In this document: positions 27,688 through 41,629 of the stretch, in pieces
How the letters are laid out: every line of letters starts with the position of its first letter
Numbering within the stretch: the stretch's first letter is position 1
Assembly (NCBI RefSeq): GCF_013522925.1
Contig: NZ_JAAMQU010000004.1
Location: forward strand, 124,001 to 188,000
Origin: Pseudomonas japonica
Lineage (GTDB): Bacteria > Pseudomonadota > Gammaproteobacteria > Pseudomonadales > Pseudomonadaceae
Length of the DNA: 64,000 bases
Reading direction: 5' to 3'
Notes under the pieces: generated by a model
Databases searched by the model: none
Told to the model about the DNA's origin: nothing
Seen by the model: the letters and a program-made list of their open reading frames with translations, nothing else
Program-made: the position numbers and the translations under genes

Positions 27688-29985
27688 GTGCTTGTGAACG
27701 TGTCCGGCGCCCTGGCGCCGCGCCCCCGCCTGTGGCTGGGGAGCGTGGAGTTCAGCGCATTCGAGCCCCGCAACGGGCGCATGCAACGCCACGTTCAGCA
27801 TCGGGCGGCGCTGGCGTTCGGCTACGAGGGTGTTTACGTTTCCCCTGCCACCTCCGCAATGCGTGCCGGCCAAGGTGCCGGGGCGCTTAGCCGGGACGTG
27901 CAGGCCGAACGCCGCCTGCGTGACCAGCTTGTAAGCCTGGGTTTTCGTATTGCCACCCGGCAAAGCAAGGCGCTGCCGGAGAGCGCAGGCGAACTGTATG
28001 AGCTCCCCACGGACAGCGCCTGGTTACGCTTTGTGCTGCAGGACCTGCCCGCGTTGCGCGAGCAAGGCTGGGAAATCGAGTACGGCGAACACTTCAGCTT
28101 CCAGCTCACCCCCGTGGACGACTGGTACGCCGTGCTGGATGAGGCCGTGGGGCACGACTGGTTCGACCTGGAAGTGGGTATTGTGGTCAATGGCCAACCC
28201 CAGAGTTTGCTGCCTATCCTGCTGAACCTGGTGCGCACGCACCCTGATGTGCTCAAGCCTGCCGCCCTGGCGCGCCGCAAGGATGAGGAGCTGCTCGTGT
28301 TGCAGCTACCCGCCGCGCAGAGCAGCAAGCGCGCCCTGCAAGTAGCCCTGCCCTACGGGCGGCTGAAGCCGGTACTCGCAGTGCTGGGCGACGTGTACCA
28401 GCACGAGGCCGGCGCGACCCGGCTGCGGCTGCCCACGCCCGATGCATCGAGGCTTAACGCCTTGGCAGACATGCCCCTGCGCTGGGAGGGCAGTGACCGG
28501 CTACGCCAACTCGCTACCCGGCTGGGCGATATCCACAGCCGCAACGCTCCTTCCCCGGCGGGCCTGAATGCCACGTTGCGCGACTATCAGCTGGATGGCC
28601 TGAGCTGGATGCAAAACCTGCGCGAGCTGGAAGTCGGCGGGATCCTGGCGGATGACATGGGCCTGGGCAAAACCCTCCAGGCGCTGGCGCACGTAGTGAC
28701 CGAGAAGAACGCCGGGCGGCTGGACCGACCCGTGATGGTGGTGATGCCCACCAGCCTGATTCCGAACTGGCAGGATGAAGCCGCCCGCTTCGCCCCTGGT
28801 TTGCGCGTGCTCACCCTACAGGGCGTGGGCCGCCGCAAGCACTTCGAGCACCTTCATGAATATGACCTGCTGCTGACCACCTACGCACTGTTGCCAAAGG
28901 ACGTAGAGCGTATCGGCCAGCTCAAGCTTCATGTGCTCATCCTCGATGAGGCGCAGTACATCAAGACGCCCGGCAGCAAGGCTGCGCAAGCGGCACGCCG
29001 CTTCGACGCCCGGCAACGCCTGTGCCTGAGTGGTACGCCGCTGGAAAACCACCTGGGCGAGCTATGGTCGCTGTTCCATTTCCTGATGCCGGGCTGGCTG
29101 GGCGACAGCAAGGCGTTCAACACCCATTACCGCGTGCCGATCGAGCGCCATGAGGATCAGGAGCGCTTGCAGCACCTCAACGCCCGTATCAAACCCTTCC
29201 TGCTGCGCCGCACCAAGGAACAGGTAGCGACCGAACTGCCCGCCAAGACTGACATCATCCAGTGGGTGGATCTCAACACCGCCCAACGTGACCTGTACGA
29301 AACGGTACGGCTGGCCATGGACCGCAAGGTGCGCGCGGAGATCAGCCGCAAGGGCATGGCGGGTAGCCAGATCATCATTCTTGAAGCCCTGCTCAAGCTT
29401 CGCCAGGTGTGCTGTGACCTGCGCCTGGTGGACAAGCAACGCGCCTACGCGCCAGGCGGCAGTTCCGGCAAGCTGGAAAGCCTGATGGAAATGCTGGAGC
29501 GGCTGATGACCGAGGACCGGCGGGTGCTGGTGTTCTCCCAGTTCACCTCGATGCTGGAGCTGATCGAAGCCGAACTGCAACAGCGAGGCATGGACTACGC
29601 GCTGCTAACCGGCGCCAGCCGCGACCGCCGCGCACCGGTGGAGGATTTCCAGCAGGGCCGCAAGCGGATCTTCCTGATCAGCCTGAAGGCGGGTGGCGTA
29701 GGCCTTAACCTCACCGCCGCCGACACGGTTATTCATTACGACCCCTGGTGGAACCCCGCGGCCGAGCAGCAGGCCACGGACCGTGCCTACCGCATTGGGC
29801 AGGACAAGCCTGTGTTCGTGTTCAAGCTGATCACCCGGGGCACGGTAGAAGAGAAGATCGCCCAGCTGCAACAAGAGAAAACCGCCCTTGCTGCGGGCGT
29901 GCTCGACGGCCACCACGCAGCAGACTGGCGATGGCAACCGGAAGATATCGAAGCGTTGCTGGAGCCGCTGCCGGACAAGCGCTGA
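27688..29985 (+). CDS. SNF2-family DEAD/DEAH ATPase (helicase-like)
   Basis: 765 residues. The N-terminal 290 residues are a divergent accessory region (WLRFVLQDLPALREQGWEIE); the SNF2 motor follows: LRDYQLDGLSWMQ, Walker A ADDMGLGKTLQ, DEAQ in LILDEAQYIK, SGTPLENHLGELWSLF, then VLVFSQFTSM, LKAGGVGLNLTAADTVIHYD and DRAYRIGQDKPV. Such proteins remodel protein-DNA complexes such as stalled polymerase (compare RapA); the role here is unknown. An in-frame stop lies between mfd and the GTG, fixing the start at 27688, 27694 or 27700. I recall longer (about 900-residue) relatives, so the N-terminus may be shortened. Confidence 0.85.
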   Translation: MLVNVSGALAPRPRLWLGSVEFSAFEPRNGRMQRHVQHRAALAFGYEGVYVSPATSAMRAGQGAGALSRDVQAERRLRDQLVSLGFRIATRQSKALPESAGELYELPTDSAWLRFVLQDLPALREQGWEIEYGEHFSFQLTPVDDWYAVLDEAVGHDWFDLEVGIVVNGQPQSLLPILLNLVRTHPDVLKPAALARRKDEELLVLQLPAAQSSKRALQVALPYGRLKPVLAVLGDVYQHEAGATRLRLPTPDASRLNALADMPLRWEGSDRLRQLATRLGDIHSRNAPSPAGLNATLRDYQLDGLSWMQNLRELEVGGILADDMGLGKTLQALAHVVTEKNAGRLDRPVMVVMPTSLIPNWQDEAARFAPGLRVLTLQGVGRRKHFEHLHEYDLLLTTYALLPKDVERIGQLKLHVLILDEAQYIKTPGSKAAQAARRFDARQRLCLSGTPLENHLGELWSLFHFLMPGWLGDSKAFNTHYRVPIERHEDQERLQHLNARIKPFLLRRTKEQVATELPAKTDIIQWVDLNTAQRDLYETVRLAMDRKVRAEISRKGMAGSQIIILEALLKLRQVCCDLRLVDKQRAYAPGGSSGKLESLMEMLERLMTEDRRVLVFSQFTSMLELIEAELQQRGMDYALLTGASRDRRAPVEDFQQGRKRIFLISLKAGGVGLNLTAADTVIHYDPWWNPAAEQQATDRAYRIGQDKPVFVFKLITRGTVEEKIAQLQQEKTALAAGVLDGHHAADWRWQPEDIEALLEPLPDKR

Positions 29986-30024
29986 GGCTACCGGCGCCGG
30001 CCCCGGCCCCGGGGCGGGGTCTAA

Positions 30025-31793
<1,769 letters not shown>

Positions 31794-31860
31794 GGGAAAT
31801 CCTTGGGAAAGCAGCGGGGTCGCTACTTTACCCAATCCGGACCGGGCTGTCGTGTGCGGC

Positions 31861-32559
31861 TCAGGCCTTGGCCGGCGCTTTGCTGCGGGGGCGCAATTGC
31901 GCAGAAGACATGGCAGGGTCGCTTACACCGCTGTCGGCACGCATGCCGGCCGCCAGGAACGGCACCATCAACCGCATGACCTGCTCGATGGAGGTGTCCA
32001 CCCCGAAGTCGTTCTCCGCGATCGCCCTCAGCGCCTTGATACCCGACATGCTGAACGCCGCCGCCCCCAGCATGAAGTGCACCCGCCAGAACAGCTCGAG
32101 CGCCGGGATGCCCGGTGCAGCTTCATTCACCAGCAGCATGTAACGACGGAATACCTTGCCGTACATGTCTTCCAGGTAGCGCCGCAAATGGCCCTGGCTC
32201 TCGCTGAAGGCCAAGCCAAGCAAACGCATGAAAATGGACAGGTCATTATTGCTGCGCGGCTGTACCGACAGCGCCTGATCCACCAGGATTTCCAGCAGTT
32301 CTTCCAGGCTGGCCTTGTGCTCGGGGCGGGCGGCGCGGCGCTCCAGCTCCCGATCGAGGCTGGCGCAGAATGGCCCCAGGAACCGTGAGAACACGGCCTG
32401 GATCAAGGCCTTTTTAGACCCGAAATGATAATTGACGGCGGCCAGGTTGACCCCCGCCTTGCTAGTGATCAGGCGCAGGGACGTTTCGGCGAACCCCTTC
32501 TCCGCGAACAGTTGTTCGGCGGCATCGAGAATGCGCTCGACGGTTTCCGACTGTGCCAT
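31861..32559 (-). CDS. psrA: TetR-family regulator PsrA
   Basis: Fatty-acid-responsive regulator that activates rpoS and represses fadBA in pseudomonads. 232 residues from ATG 32559; the TetR helix-turn-helix is at about residues 5-50 (ILDAAEQLFAEKGFAETSLRLITSKAGVNLAAVNYHFGSK in pieces: AEKGFAETSLRLIT, GVNLAAVNYHFGSKKAL), then an all-helical ligand domain. The gene order psrA-lexA-sulA supports the name. Two PsrA-like operators lie directly upstream. The frame is open to 32643 over the operators, which argues against a longer start. Confidence 0.92.
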   Translation of the reverse strand: MAQSETVERILDAAEQLFAEKGFAETSLRLITSKAGVNLAAVNYHFGSKKALIQAVFSRFLGPFCASLDRELERRAARPEHKASLEELLEILVDQALSVQPRSNNDLSIFMRLLGLAFSESQGHLRRYLEDMYGKVFRRYMLLVNEAAPGIPALELFWRVHFMLGAAAFSMSGIKALRAIAENDFGVDTSIEQVMRLMVPFLAAGMRADSGVSDPAMSSAQLRPRSKAPAKA

Positions 32560-32574
32560 GGGTGCTCCGGCTGA

Positions 32575-32601
32575 CAAACAGGTGTTTGAAACATACGTTT
32601 G
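32575..32601. promoter_or_regulatory. Two overlapping PsrA-type operators
   Basis: CAAAC-AGGT-GTTTG (32575-32588) and GAAAC-ATAC-GTTTG (32588-32601) both fit the PsrA consensus (G/C)AAAC-N2-4-GTTT(G/C). They lie 16-42 bases before the psrA ATG and suggest autorepression. Confidence 0.75.
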
Positions 32602-32683
32602 GCCCGCCCGCGTTGTCAAGCTGGCCGCGCATTTTCCAGCCATACGGCCGCGCTTTCAAGCAGCGAAGCGCCAGCGGAAAGGA

Positions 32684-32711
32684 TTGCCAAGCGCTGCATA
32701 CTGTATATAAT
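32684..32711 (+). promoter_or_regulatory. lexA promoter
   Basis: TTGCCA (32684-32689), 16-base spacer, TATAAT (32706-32711). The -10 box lies inside the first SOS box, so LexA binding would block polymerase. Confidence 0.7.
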
Positions 32712-32716
32712 TCCAG
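32701..32716. promoter_or_regulatory. SOS box 1 (LexA operator)
   Basis: CTGTATATAATTCCAG fits CTG-N10-CAG with an AT-rich core, overlapping the lexA -10 element. Confidence 0.88.
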
Positions 32717-32719
32717 GCA

Positions 32720-32735
32720 CTGTATAAAAAGCCAG
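32720..32735. promoter_or_regulatory. SOS box 2 (LexA operator)
   Basis: CTGTATAAAAAGCCAG fits CTG-N10-CAG and lies 3 bases after the first box and 10 bases before the lexA ATG. Paired boxes are typical of lexA autoregulation. Confidence 0.85.
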
Positions 32736-32745
32736 AGCCAACGCC

Positions 32746-33357
32746 ATGCAGAAACTAACGCCACGCCAGGCCGAAATCCTTGCCTTCATCAAGCGTTGCC
32801 TCGATGACAACGGCTTCCCGCCCACCCGCGCCGAAATCGCTCAAGAGCTGGGCTTCAAGTCCCCCAACGCCGCCGAGGAGCACCTCAAGGCGCTGGCCCG
32901 CAAGGGCGCCATTGAAATGACCCCAGGTGCATCCCGTGGCATTCGTATTCCCGGCGCCGAACCGCGCTCGGCCAACGATACCTCGTTGCCGGTCATTGGC
33001 CGTGTAGCGGCCGGCGCCCCGATTCTTGCCGAACAGCATATCGAGACCACGTGCGATATCAATCCGGCCTTCTTCCATCCACGCGCAGACTACCTCCTCC
33101 GCGTGCATGGCATGAGCATGAAGGATGTGGGCATCTTCGATGGCGACCTGCTCGCGGTCCATACCTGCCGAGAAGCGCGCAACGGCCAGATTGTCGTCGC
33201 TCGCATCGGCGAGGAAGTAACCGTCAAGCGGTTCAACCGTGTCGGCCACAAGGTTCAGCTGCTGGCTGAAAACCCGGAATTCGCGCCTATCGAAGTGGAC
33301 CTGCGCGAGCAGGATCTGGTGATCGAAGGGCTTAGCGTTGGCGTCATACGCCGATAA
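32746..33357 (+). CDS. lexA: SOS repressor LexA
   Basis: Represses the SOS regulon and cleaves itself when RecA filaments form. 203 residues: winged helix at 1-65 ([27 protein letters not shown]), cleavage site Ala89-Gly90 in [10 protein letters not shown], catalytic Ser124 in VHGMSM and Lys161 in VTVKRF; each is 5 residues beyond the E. coli number. It is followed 13 bases later by sulA in one operon. Confidence 0.97.
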   Translation: MQKLTPRQAEILAFIKRCLDDNGFPPTRAEIAQELGFKSPNAAEEHLKALARKGAIEMTPGASRGIRIPGAEPRSANDTSLPVIGRVAAGAPILAEQHIETTCDINPAFFHPRADYLLRVHGMSMKDVGIFDGDLLAVHTCREARNGQIVVARIGEEVTVKRFNRVGHKVQLLAENPEFAPIEVDLREQDLVIEGLSVGVIRR

Positions 33358-33370
33358 ACAGGAGGCGACA

Positions 33371-33856
33371 ATGCAGTTTTCCACGATAGTGCCCAATAAC
33401 GCCCAGCATACCCAGCTGTCGTTGTTCGAAGCCTTTATCGCGCCGCCCGGTCAGGCTTTTCAGAAAGCCCCTGTAGAAGGCTGGCCAAGCCAGGCACCCG
33501 AGGTGTTCAGCGAGCTGAGCCTTCGGGGGGCAACGGGAAACTGCCTTAGCCTGTTGGCACCGATGCTACGGGAGCTGAGCGAGGGGGAGCATATGCGCTG
33601 GCTCACGCTGGTAGCGCCGCCGGCCAGTTTGACCCAGAACTGGCTACGCGATGCCGGGCTCAACCGCGAACGCATCCTGCTGCTGCAACCACGGGCTAAT
33701 CAAACGCCCCTGCAGTTGGCCTGCGAAGCACTGCGCCTTGGTAAAAGCCATACAGTAGTCAGTTGGGTCAACCCGCTGAATACAAACGGGCGCCAGCAGC
33801 TTGTGACCGCCGCGCGCCAGGGCGACGCGCAAAGCCTGAATATCCGCTTGGGCTGA
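33371..33856 (+). CDS. sulA: SOS cell-division inhibitor SulA
   Basis: Blocks FtsZ polymerisation during the SOS response. 161 residues from ATG 33371, with GGAGG 5 bases upstream. The RecA-like fold region carries FSELSLRGATGNCLSLLAPML, MRWLTLVAPPASLTQNWL and HTVVSWVNPL, typical of pseudomonad SulA. It is co-transcribed with lexA, so induction follows LexA cleavage. Confidence 0.92.
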   Translation: MQFSTIVPNNAQHTQLSLFEAFIAPPGQAFQKAPVEGWPSQAPEVFSELSLRGATGNCLSLLAPMLRELSEGEHMRWLTLVAPPASLTQNWLRDAGLNRERILLLQPRANQTPLQLACEALRLGKSHTVVSWVNPLNTNGRQQLVTAARQGDAQSLNIRLG

Positions 33857-33875
33857 AGCCCAACGGCCGCCGGCG

Positions 33876-34109
33876 TTAGTGAAGTACGCGCGGCCCGTCG
33901 TCGTGTTCGAAATCCCCTTCGACCAGCTTGCCGGCCATTTGCACGCCCACGCTCAACATGGCCTTGGCGACTTCTACGTGCTGGCCCTGGAGAAAGGCCT
34001 TGGCATCGTCGGAGAAGTTCAAGGTAACCAGCGAACCTTCGTCTTCAGCGCGACGCAGCTCGATCCGGCCATCCGGAAGTTCGACGATTTCAAGAAAAGA
34101 CGTAGACAT
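33876..34109 (-). CDS. Conserved small hypothetical protein
   Basis: A 77-residue soluble protein (VELPDGRIELRRAEDEGSLVTLNFSDDA, shown in part) with no signal peptide. I recall a gene of this kind between sulA and topA in other pseudomonads (PA3009). No function known. It is read in the same direction as the next gene and topA and could be the end of one transcript. Confidence 0.7.
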   Translation of the reverse strand: MSTSFLEIVELPDGRIELRRAEDEGSLVTLNFSDDAKAFLQGQHVEVAKAMLSVGVQMAGKLVEGDFEHDDGPRVLH

Positions 34110-34160
34110 GACGTGAGGGATCTCCGGGAAAGGCGGTTATTGTAACATTCAGTGAGCTAA

Positions 34161-34685
34161 TCAGCACTCACTTAGCCCATCCCGGAACCGGACCGCCAGG
34201 GATTTCAACTGTTGGCGCCACTCCTCCAGCTCGTCCCGCCCCAGTGCGGGCGGTTCCTCGGGCTCATCAAGGCTTACTGCCTGGATCAACGGTTGGGTGA
34301 CGTCCTGCTTGGGCTTGCGTGGCGCGCGTGGCGGTTGCCACAGTGCGCTGTATTCGTAAAGCAGCCTGGCCAGCCAGGTTGCCCGGTTGCCTGCAAGCTC
34401 CACCAACTCCCCCAACTGCGGGTTAGGCGCGGCCGCCAAGGCTTCGGGCGTGAGAAACCGCTCCGCCTTTGGCGAGTCGGCGTCGTTCAGCCGGTAGTAC
34501 CCTGCAATTTCATGGCATAGCCCCAGCAGCCCACCGTAAAGATGGAACAGCACTGCCTCACGCTCTGCTTGAGCGAGCGCAGCTGCATTCATGGCAGCGC
34601 CCTGCTCCGCCCGCCCCAGCGCCTCAAGGGCCAAGCCTGCGAAATAGAGCTTCTGGTTGGTGCGGGTATACAACTCATGTGCCAT
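34161..34685 (-). CDS. DUF6586-like protein
   Basis: 174 residues from ATG 34685. Mostly helical (NQKLYFAGLALEALGRAEQ, AVLFHLYGGLLGLCHEIAGYY) with a Pro/Lys-rich linker near residue 115 and an acidic segment before the C-terminal helix. It resembles the pseudomonad DUF6586 family; role unknown. It begins 45 bases downstream of the topA stop and is probably co-transcribed. Confidence 0.75.
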   Translation of the reverse strand: MAHELYTRTNQKLYFAGLALEALGRAEQGAAMNAAALAQAEREAVLFHLYGGLLGLCHEIAGYYRLNDADSPKAERFLTPEALAAAPNPQLGELVELAGNRATWLARLLYEYSALWQPPRAPRKPKQDVTQPLIQAVSLDEPEEPPALGRDELEEWRQQLKSLAVRFRDGLSEC

Positions 34686-34729
34686 GGGAACCTCCGAAAA
34701 AATGAACGGGGCACTGTGGCCCCGAGCAT

Positions 34730-37333
34730 TCAACGCTTGTCTTCGACCTTCCAGGCCGTGCCATCGAAGAAGGCGCGCCAGCCGGTAGGCTTGCCATCGA
34801 CTTCGGTCTGCACGTACTGCTCTTTGGTCTTGCGGCTGTAGCGTATCACCGAGAAGCGGCCTTCGGGGTCCTTCACGGGTGCGTCAAAGAGGAAATGATA
34901 CTTGGGATCGATCTCGTCCTTGTGAGGCAACAGCTCGCGCACCAGGGGCGCGCGGGTTTCCCGATTTTTCGGGAACTGGCTCGCGGCCAGGAACAGGCCC
35001 GAGGCGCCGTCACGCAACACGTAGGTGTCGTCCACCTTCTCGCACTTCAACTCCGGCATCTTCACCGCGTCCATCTTGGGCGGCGCCGCTTCGCCGTTCT
35101 TCAGCAGCTTGCGGGTGTTCTTGCAGGACGCGTTGGTGCAACCGAAGAACTTGCCGAAACGGCCGGTCTTGAGCTGCATTTCGCTGCCGCACTTGTCGCA
35201 CTGGATGCTCGGGCCTTCATAGCCCTTGATACGGAAGCTGCCTTCCTCGATTTCGTAGCCGGCGCAGTCCGGGTTGTTACCGCAGATGTGCAGCTTGCGC
35301 TTCTCGTCCAGCAGGTACGCATCCATCGCCGTCGCGCAGATGGGGCAGCGGTGCTTGTTCAGCAGTACGCGGGATTCGGATTCGCCCTCGTCGTCAGCAG
35401 CGATCTCGTCGCCGGGCACCAGGTTGATGGTCGCCTTGCAACGTTCCTTGGGCGGCAGGCTGTAGCCTGAGCAACCCAGGAAGACGCCCGTGGATGCGGT
35501 ACGGATCATCATCGGCCGGCCGCACTCCTTGCACGGAATGTCCGTGAGGGTTGGCTGGTTGGCGCGCATGCCGTTTTCGCTGGCCTCGGCCACTTCCAGT
35601 TTTGCGCGGAAGTCCTCGTAGAACTCGTCCAGCACGTTCTTCCAGTCCCGCTCGCCGTGCGCAACGTCGTCCAGGTGCTCTTCCATGCCCGCGGTAAAAC
35701 CGTAGTCCATGAGGTTGGAGAAGCTTTCGCCCAACCGCTCGGTCACGATGTCGCCCATCTTTTCCGAATAGAACCGACGGTTATGCAGCGTCACATAGCC
35801 ACGGTCCTGAATGGTGGAAATGATCGCAGCGTAGGTCGATGGCCGGCCAATACCGCGTTTTTCCATTTCCTTGACCAAGCTGGCTTCGGAGTACCGCGCC
35901 GGTGGCTTGGTGAAGTGCTGGGTGGGGTCCAGCTCAAGCAGCTGCAGCTTCTCGCCCTGGGCCATTTCAGGCAGCACGTCGTCTTCGCCCGGCTTGCTCA
36001 CCTGCGGCAGTACTTTGGTGTAGCCGTCAAACTTCAGGATGCGGCCCTTGGCGCGCAGTTCAAAGTCTCCAGCCGCCACAGTAAGCGTGGTGGACAGGTA
36101 CTGCGCCGGTGGCATCTGGCAGGCCAGGAACTGGCGCCAGATCAGCTCGTACAGCCGTTCTGCGTCGCGCTCCATGCCGTTGAGCTGCGAAGGGTGCAGG
36201 TTCACGTCGGACGGGCGGATCGCCTCGTGCGCCTCTTGGGCCCCTTCCTTGCTGCCATAGACGTTCGGCGTTGCCGGCAGGTACTGCTTGCCGAAGTTGC
36301 CTTCGATATAGGCACGTGCCATGTCCAACGCATCCACCGACAGGTTGGTGGAGTCGGTACGCATATAGGTGATGTAGCCAGCTTCGTACAAGCGCTGGGC
36401 CATCATCATGGTTTTTTTCACGCCAAAGCCCAGGCGGTTACTCGCCGCCTGCTGCAGTGTGGACGTAATGAACGGCGCCGACGGCTTGCTGCTGGTCGGT
36501 TTGTCCTCGCGCTTGGCCACGGTGTAGCTGGAGGCCTTGAGCTTCTGCACGGCCGCCATGGCTTGGGTTTCGTTGAGTGGCTTGAAGGCTTCGCCGTTCT
36601 CGCGCGCTACTTCGAAGCGCACCTTGGCCTTGCTGCTGGCGAGGTCGGCGTGCAGCTCCCAGTACTCCTGAGGGATGAACGCACGGATTTCACGCTCGCG
36701 CTCCACCACCAGCTTCACGGCGACGGACTGCACCCGCCCGGCGGACAAGCCACGAGCGATTTTCTGCCAGAGCAGGGGCGATACCATGTAACCCACCACG
36801 CGATCGAGGAAACGCCTCGCCTGCTGCGCGTTCACACGGTCGATATCCAGCTCGCCTGGCTGCGAGAACGCTTCCTGGATGGCCTTTTTGGTGATTTCGT
36901 TGAACACCACTCGCTTGTAACGCGAATCGTCGCCGCCGATTGCCTCGCGCAGGTGCCAGGCGATGGCTTCCCCCTCGCGGTCAAGGTCGGTTGCGAGATA
37001 GATGGTGTCGGCATCCTTGGCGAGCTTGCGCAGCTCGTCGATGACCTTCTCCTTGCCGGGAAGGATTTCGTACTTGGCCTTCCAGCCATGGTCGGGATCG
37101 ACCCCCATGCGCGCTACCAGCGTACGCCGCGCCTTTTCACGCGGTGTTAATGCCGGGGCCTCGCCCGCCGCCTTGGCCTTGCGGGCGGCCGGCTCCTTGG
37201 AGGTGGACGAACCGCTGGTAGGCAGGTCACGGATGTGGCCGATACTGGACTTCACCACGTACTGGTTGCCCAGGTACTTGTTGATCGTCTTGGCCTTGGC
37301 CGGGGATTCCACAATGACCAGCGATTTTCCCAT
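34730..37333 (-). CDS. topA: DNA topoisomerase I
   Basis: Relaxes negative supercoils. 867 residues: Toprim domain at the N-terminus ([18 protein letters not shown], Mg-binding [13 protein letters not shown]), the active-site Tyr in [32 protein letters not shown], then several C-terminal zinc-ribbon modules with paired cysteines ([24 protein letters not shown]) and a final domain. A CTATATATAG palindrome at 37391-37400 in the leader may be part of its promoter. Confidence 0.97.
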   Translation of the reverse strand: MGKSLVIVESPAKAKTINKYLGNQYVVKSSIGHIRDLPTSGSSTSKEPAARKAKAAGEAPALTPREKARRTLVARMGVDPDHGWKAKYEILPGKEKVIDELRKLAKDADTIYLATDLDREGEAIAWHLREAIGGDDSRYKRVVFNEITKKAIQEAFSQPGELDIDRVNAQQARRFLDRVVGYMVSPLLWQKIARGLSAGRVQSVAVKLVVEREREIRAFIPQEYWELHADLASSKAKVRFEVARENGEAFKPLNETQAMAAVQKLKASSYTVAKREDKPTSSKPSAPFITSTLQQAASNRLGFGVKKTMMMAQRLYEAGYITYMRTDSTNLSVDALDMARAYIEGNFGKQYLPATPNVYGSKEGAQEAHEAIRPSDVNLHPSQLNGMERDAERLYELIWRQFLACQMPPAQYLSTTLTVAAGDFELRAKGRILKFDGYTKVLPQVSKPGEDDVLPEMAQGEKLQLLELDPTQHFTKPPARYSEASLVKEMEKRGIGRPSTYAAIISTIQDRGYVTLHNRRFYSEKMGDIVTERLGESFSNLMDYGFTAGMEEHLDDVAHGERDWKNVLDEFYEDFRAKLEVAEASENGMRANQPTLTDIPCKECGRPMMIRTASTGVFLGCSGYSLPPKERCKATINLVPGDEIAADDEGESESRVLLNKHRCPICATAMDAYLLDEKRKLHICGNNPDCAGYEIEEGSFRIKGYEGPSIQCDKCGSEMQLKTGRFGKFFGCTNASCKNTRKLLKNGEAAPPKMDAVKMPELKCEKVDDTYVLRDGASGLFLAASQFPKNRETRAPLVRELLPHKDEIDPKYHFLFDAPVKDPEGRFSVIRYSRKTKEQYVQTEVDGKPTGWRAFFDGTAWKVEDKR

Positions 37334-37429
37334 GGATCGGAAGATTCCTAAAAACAGAAATTGAAGGCGGTGACGCCTTTCGAGGCCCCGCTATATATAG
37401 TGGCTACCGGGTGAGGTCAAGCGCAGTGC

Positions 37430-37681
37430 CTAAATGGCATCACTCGCGGCAGCGTCGAACAGGCTGGGTTCGGCACGCACCAAAGCAAAGCGCGGTACCT
37501 GCTCGCCGTCAACCTCGACAGACTCCAGGAACATCTCCAGCGGGCGTACCCACAGGCCATATTCGCCATAAAGCGCCTGGTAGCACACCACCTGCTGCTC
37601 GGTCTCGGAATGGCGCGCCACGCCGAATACACGGTACTCGGGGCCTTTGTAATGGCGATAGACGCCAGGTTGTAACAGCAT
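37430..37681 (-). CDS. DUF1653 protein
   Basis: 83 residues from ATG 37681: PGVYRHYKGPEYRVFGVARHSETE, VVCYQALYGEYGLWVRPLEMF and a C-terminal acidic tail. The small beta domain matches DUF1653, of unknown function. It sits between fadA and topA on the same strand; the fadBA terminator lies 37 bases upstream, so it has its own promoter or relies on read-through. Confidence 0.82.
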   Translation of the reverse strand: MLLQPGVYRHYKGPEYRVFGVARHSETEQQVVCYQALYGEYGLWVRPLEMFLESVEVDGEQVPRFALVRAEPSLFDAAASDAI

Positions 37682-37717
37682 ATGCCGCCTCACTTCTTCA
37701 AACGCTGAAAAACAAAA

Positions 37718-37738
37718 ACCGGGGCGCCTGGCCCCGGT
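37718..37738 (-). terminator. fadBA terminator
   Basis: ACCGGGGC-GCCTG-GCCCCGGT: an 8-bp perfect GC stem. On the minus strand it is followed by a T-rich run (TTTTTGTTTTT), the classic rho-independent form, 17 bases after the fadA stop. Confidence 0.88.
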
Positions 37739-37755
37739 CTTTGACACACGCAGGA

Positions 37756-41110
<3,355 letters not shown>

Positions 41111-41629
41111 CAACTGATCTCCAGGAATGGAAGCTAAACGTTACGCATTGGAGCAGCCCTGCGGCTTACCCGCCAACACGCGTTCGGACGCTGAAGCGAT
41201 GGCAAACGCTCGATTCATACGCCCGTTTGATTCGGGTGTGCACACCTTCAGCGAAAACCCTTGGAATGTCAATCGCCCGAAAACGGGCCACTGTCGCGAC
41301 CGCGCGGTCATTTTTTCTGAACAGCTTGAGCGTAGACAGCGGCACATATAGTGCCCTCTATGAAACGTGCCGCCCAAGCACAGCGCAGCGATGAATGGGC
41401 ACGAATTCATGCCACGCATTGGCGCCAGAGGCGTATGATCGCGGCCATTCACCGGCCTGCCTGGCCTCGCCCGATCCTCGTGTCGGGCTTTTTATTGCCT
41501 GCCGTTCGGCGCCTTGCCCTCAAGTTCTTCGCCTGGCCGGCCGACATCCCGATACAGCTGGCCTCCCGGCCGCCATGTACGTCCTTACGCTTCGCTCCCC
41601 CCACACAACAACAATGCGGAGAAAGCCCC
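41111..41629. other. Divergent regulatory region between fadB and an MCP gene
   Basis: 519 bases without a convincing gene; the MCP frame is open back to 41351 but that part has no similarity to the family. CAAAC (41203-41207) and GTTTG (41225-41229) are PsrA half-sites 17 bases apart, too far for the known consensus. A FliA-like promoter lies at 41520-41547. Confidence 0.5.
41520..41547 (+). promoter_or_regulatory. FliA (sigma28)-like promoter of the MCP gene
   Basis: TCAAGTTC, 12-base spacer, GCCGACAT, close to the flagellar sigma consensus TAAAGTTT-N11-GCCGATAA. Its end is 82 bases before the MCP ATG. The spacer is one base long. Confidence 0.55.

Noticed and set aside
35657..37150. 497-codon plus-strand frame antisense to topA
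   Set aside because: Shadow frame; topA shows full catalytic and zinc-ribbon motifs.
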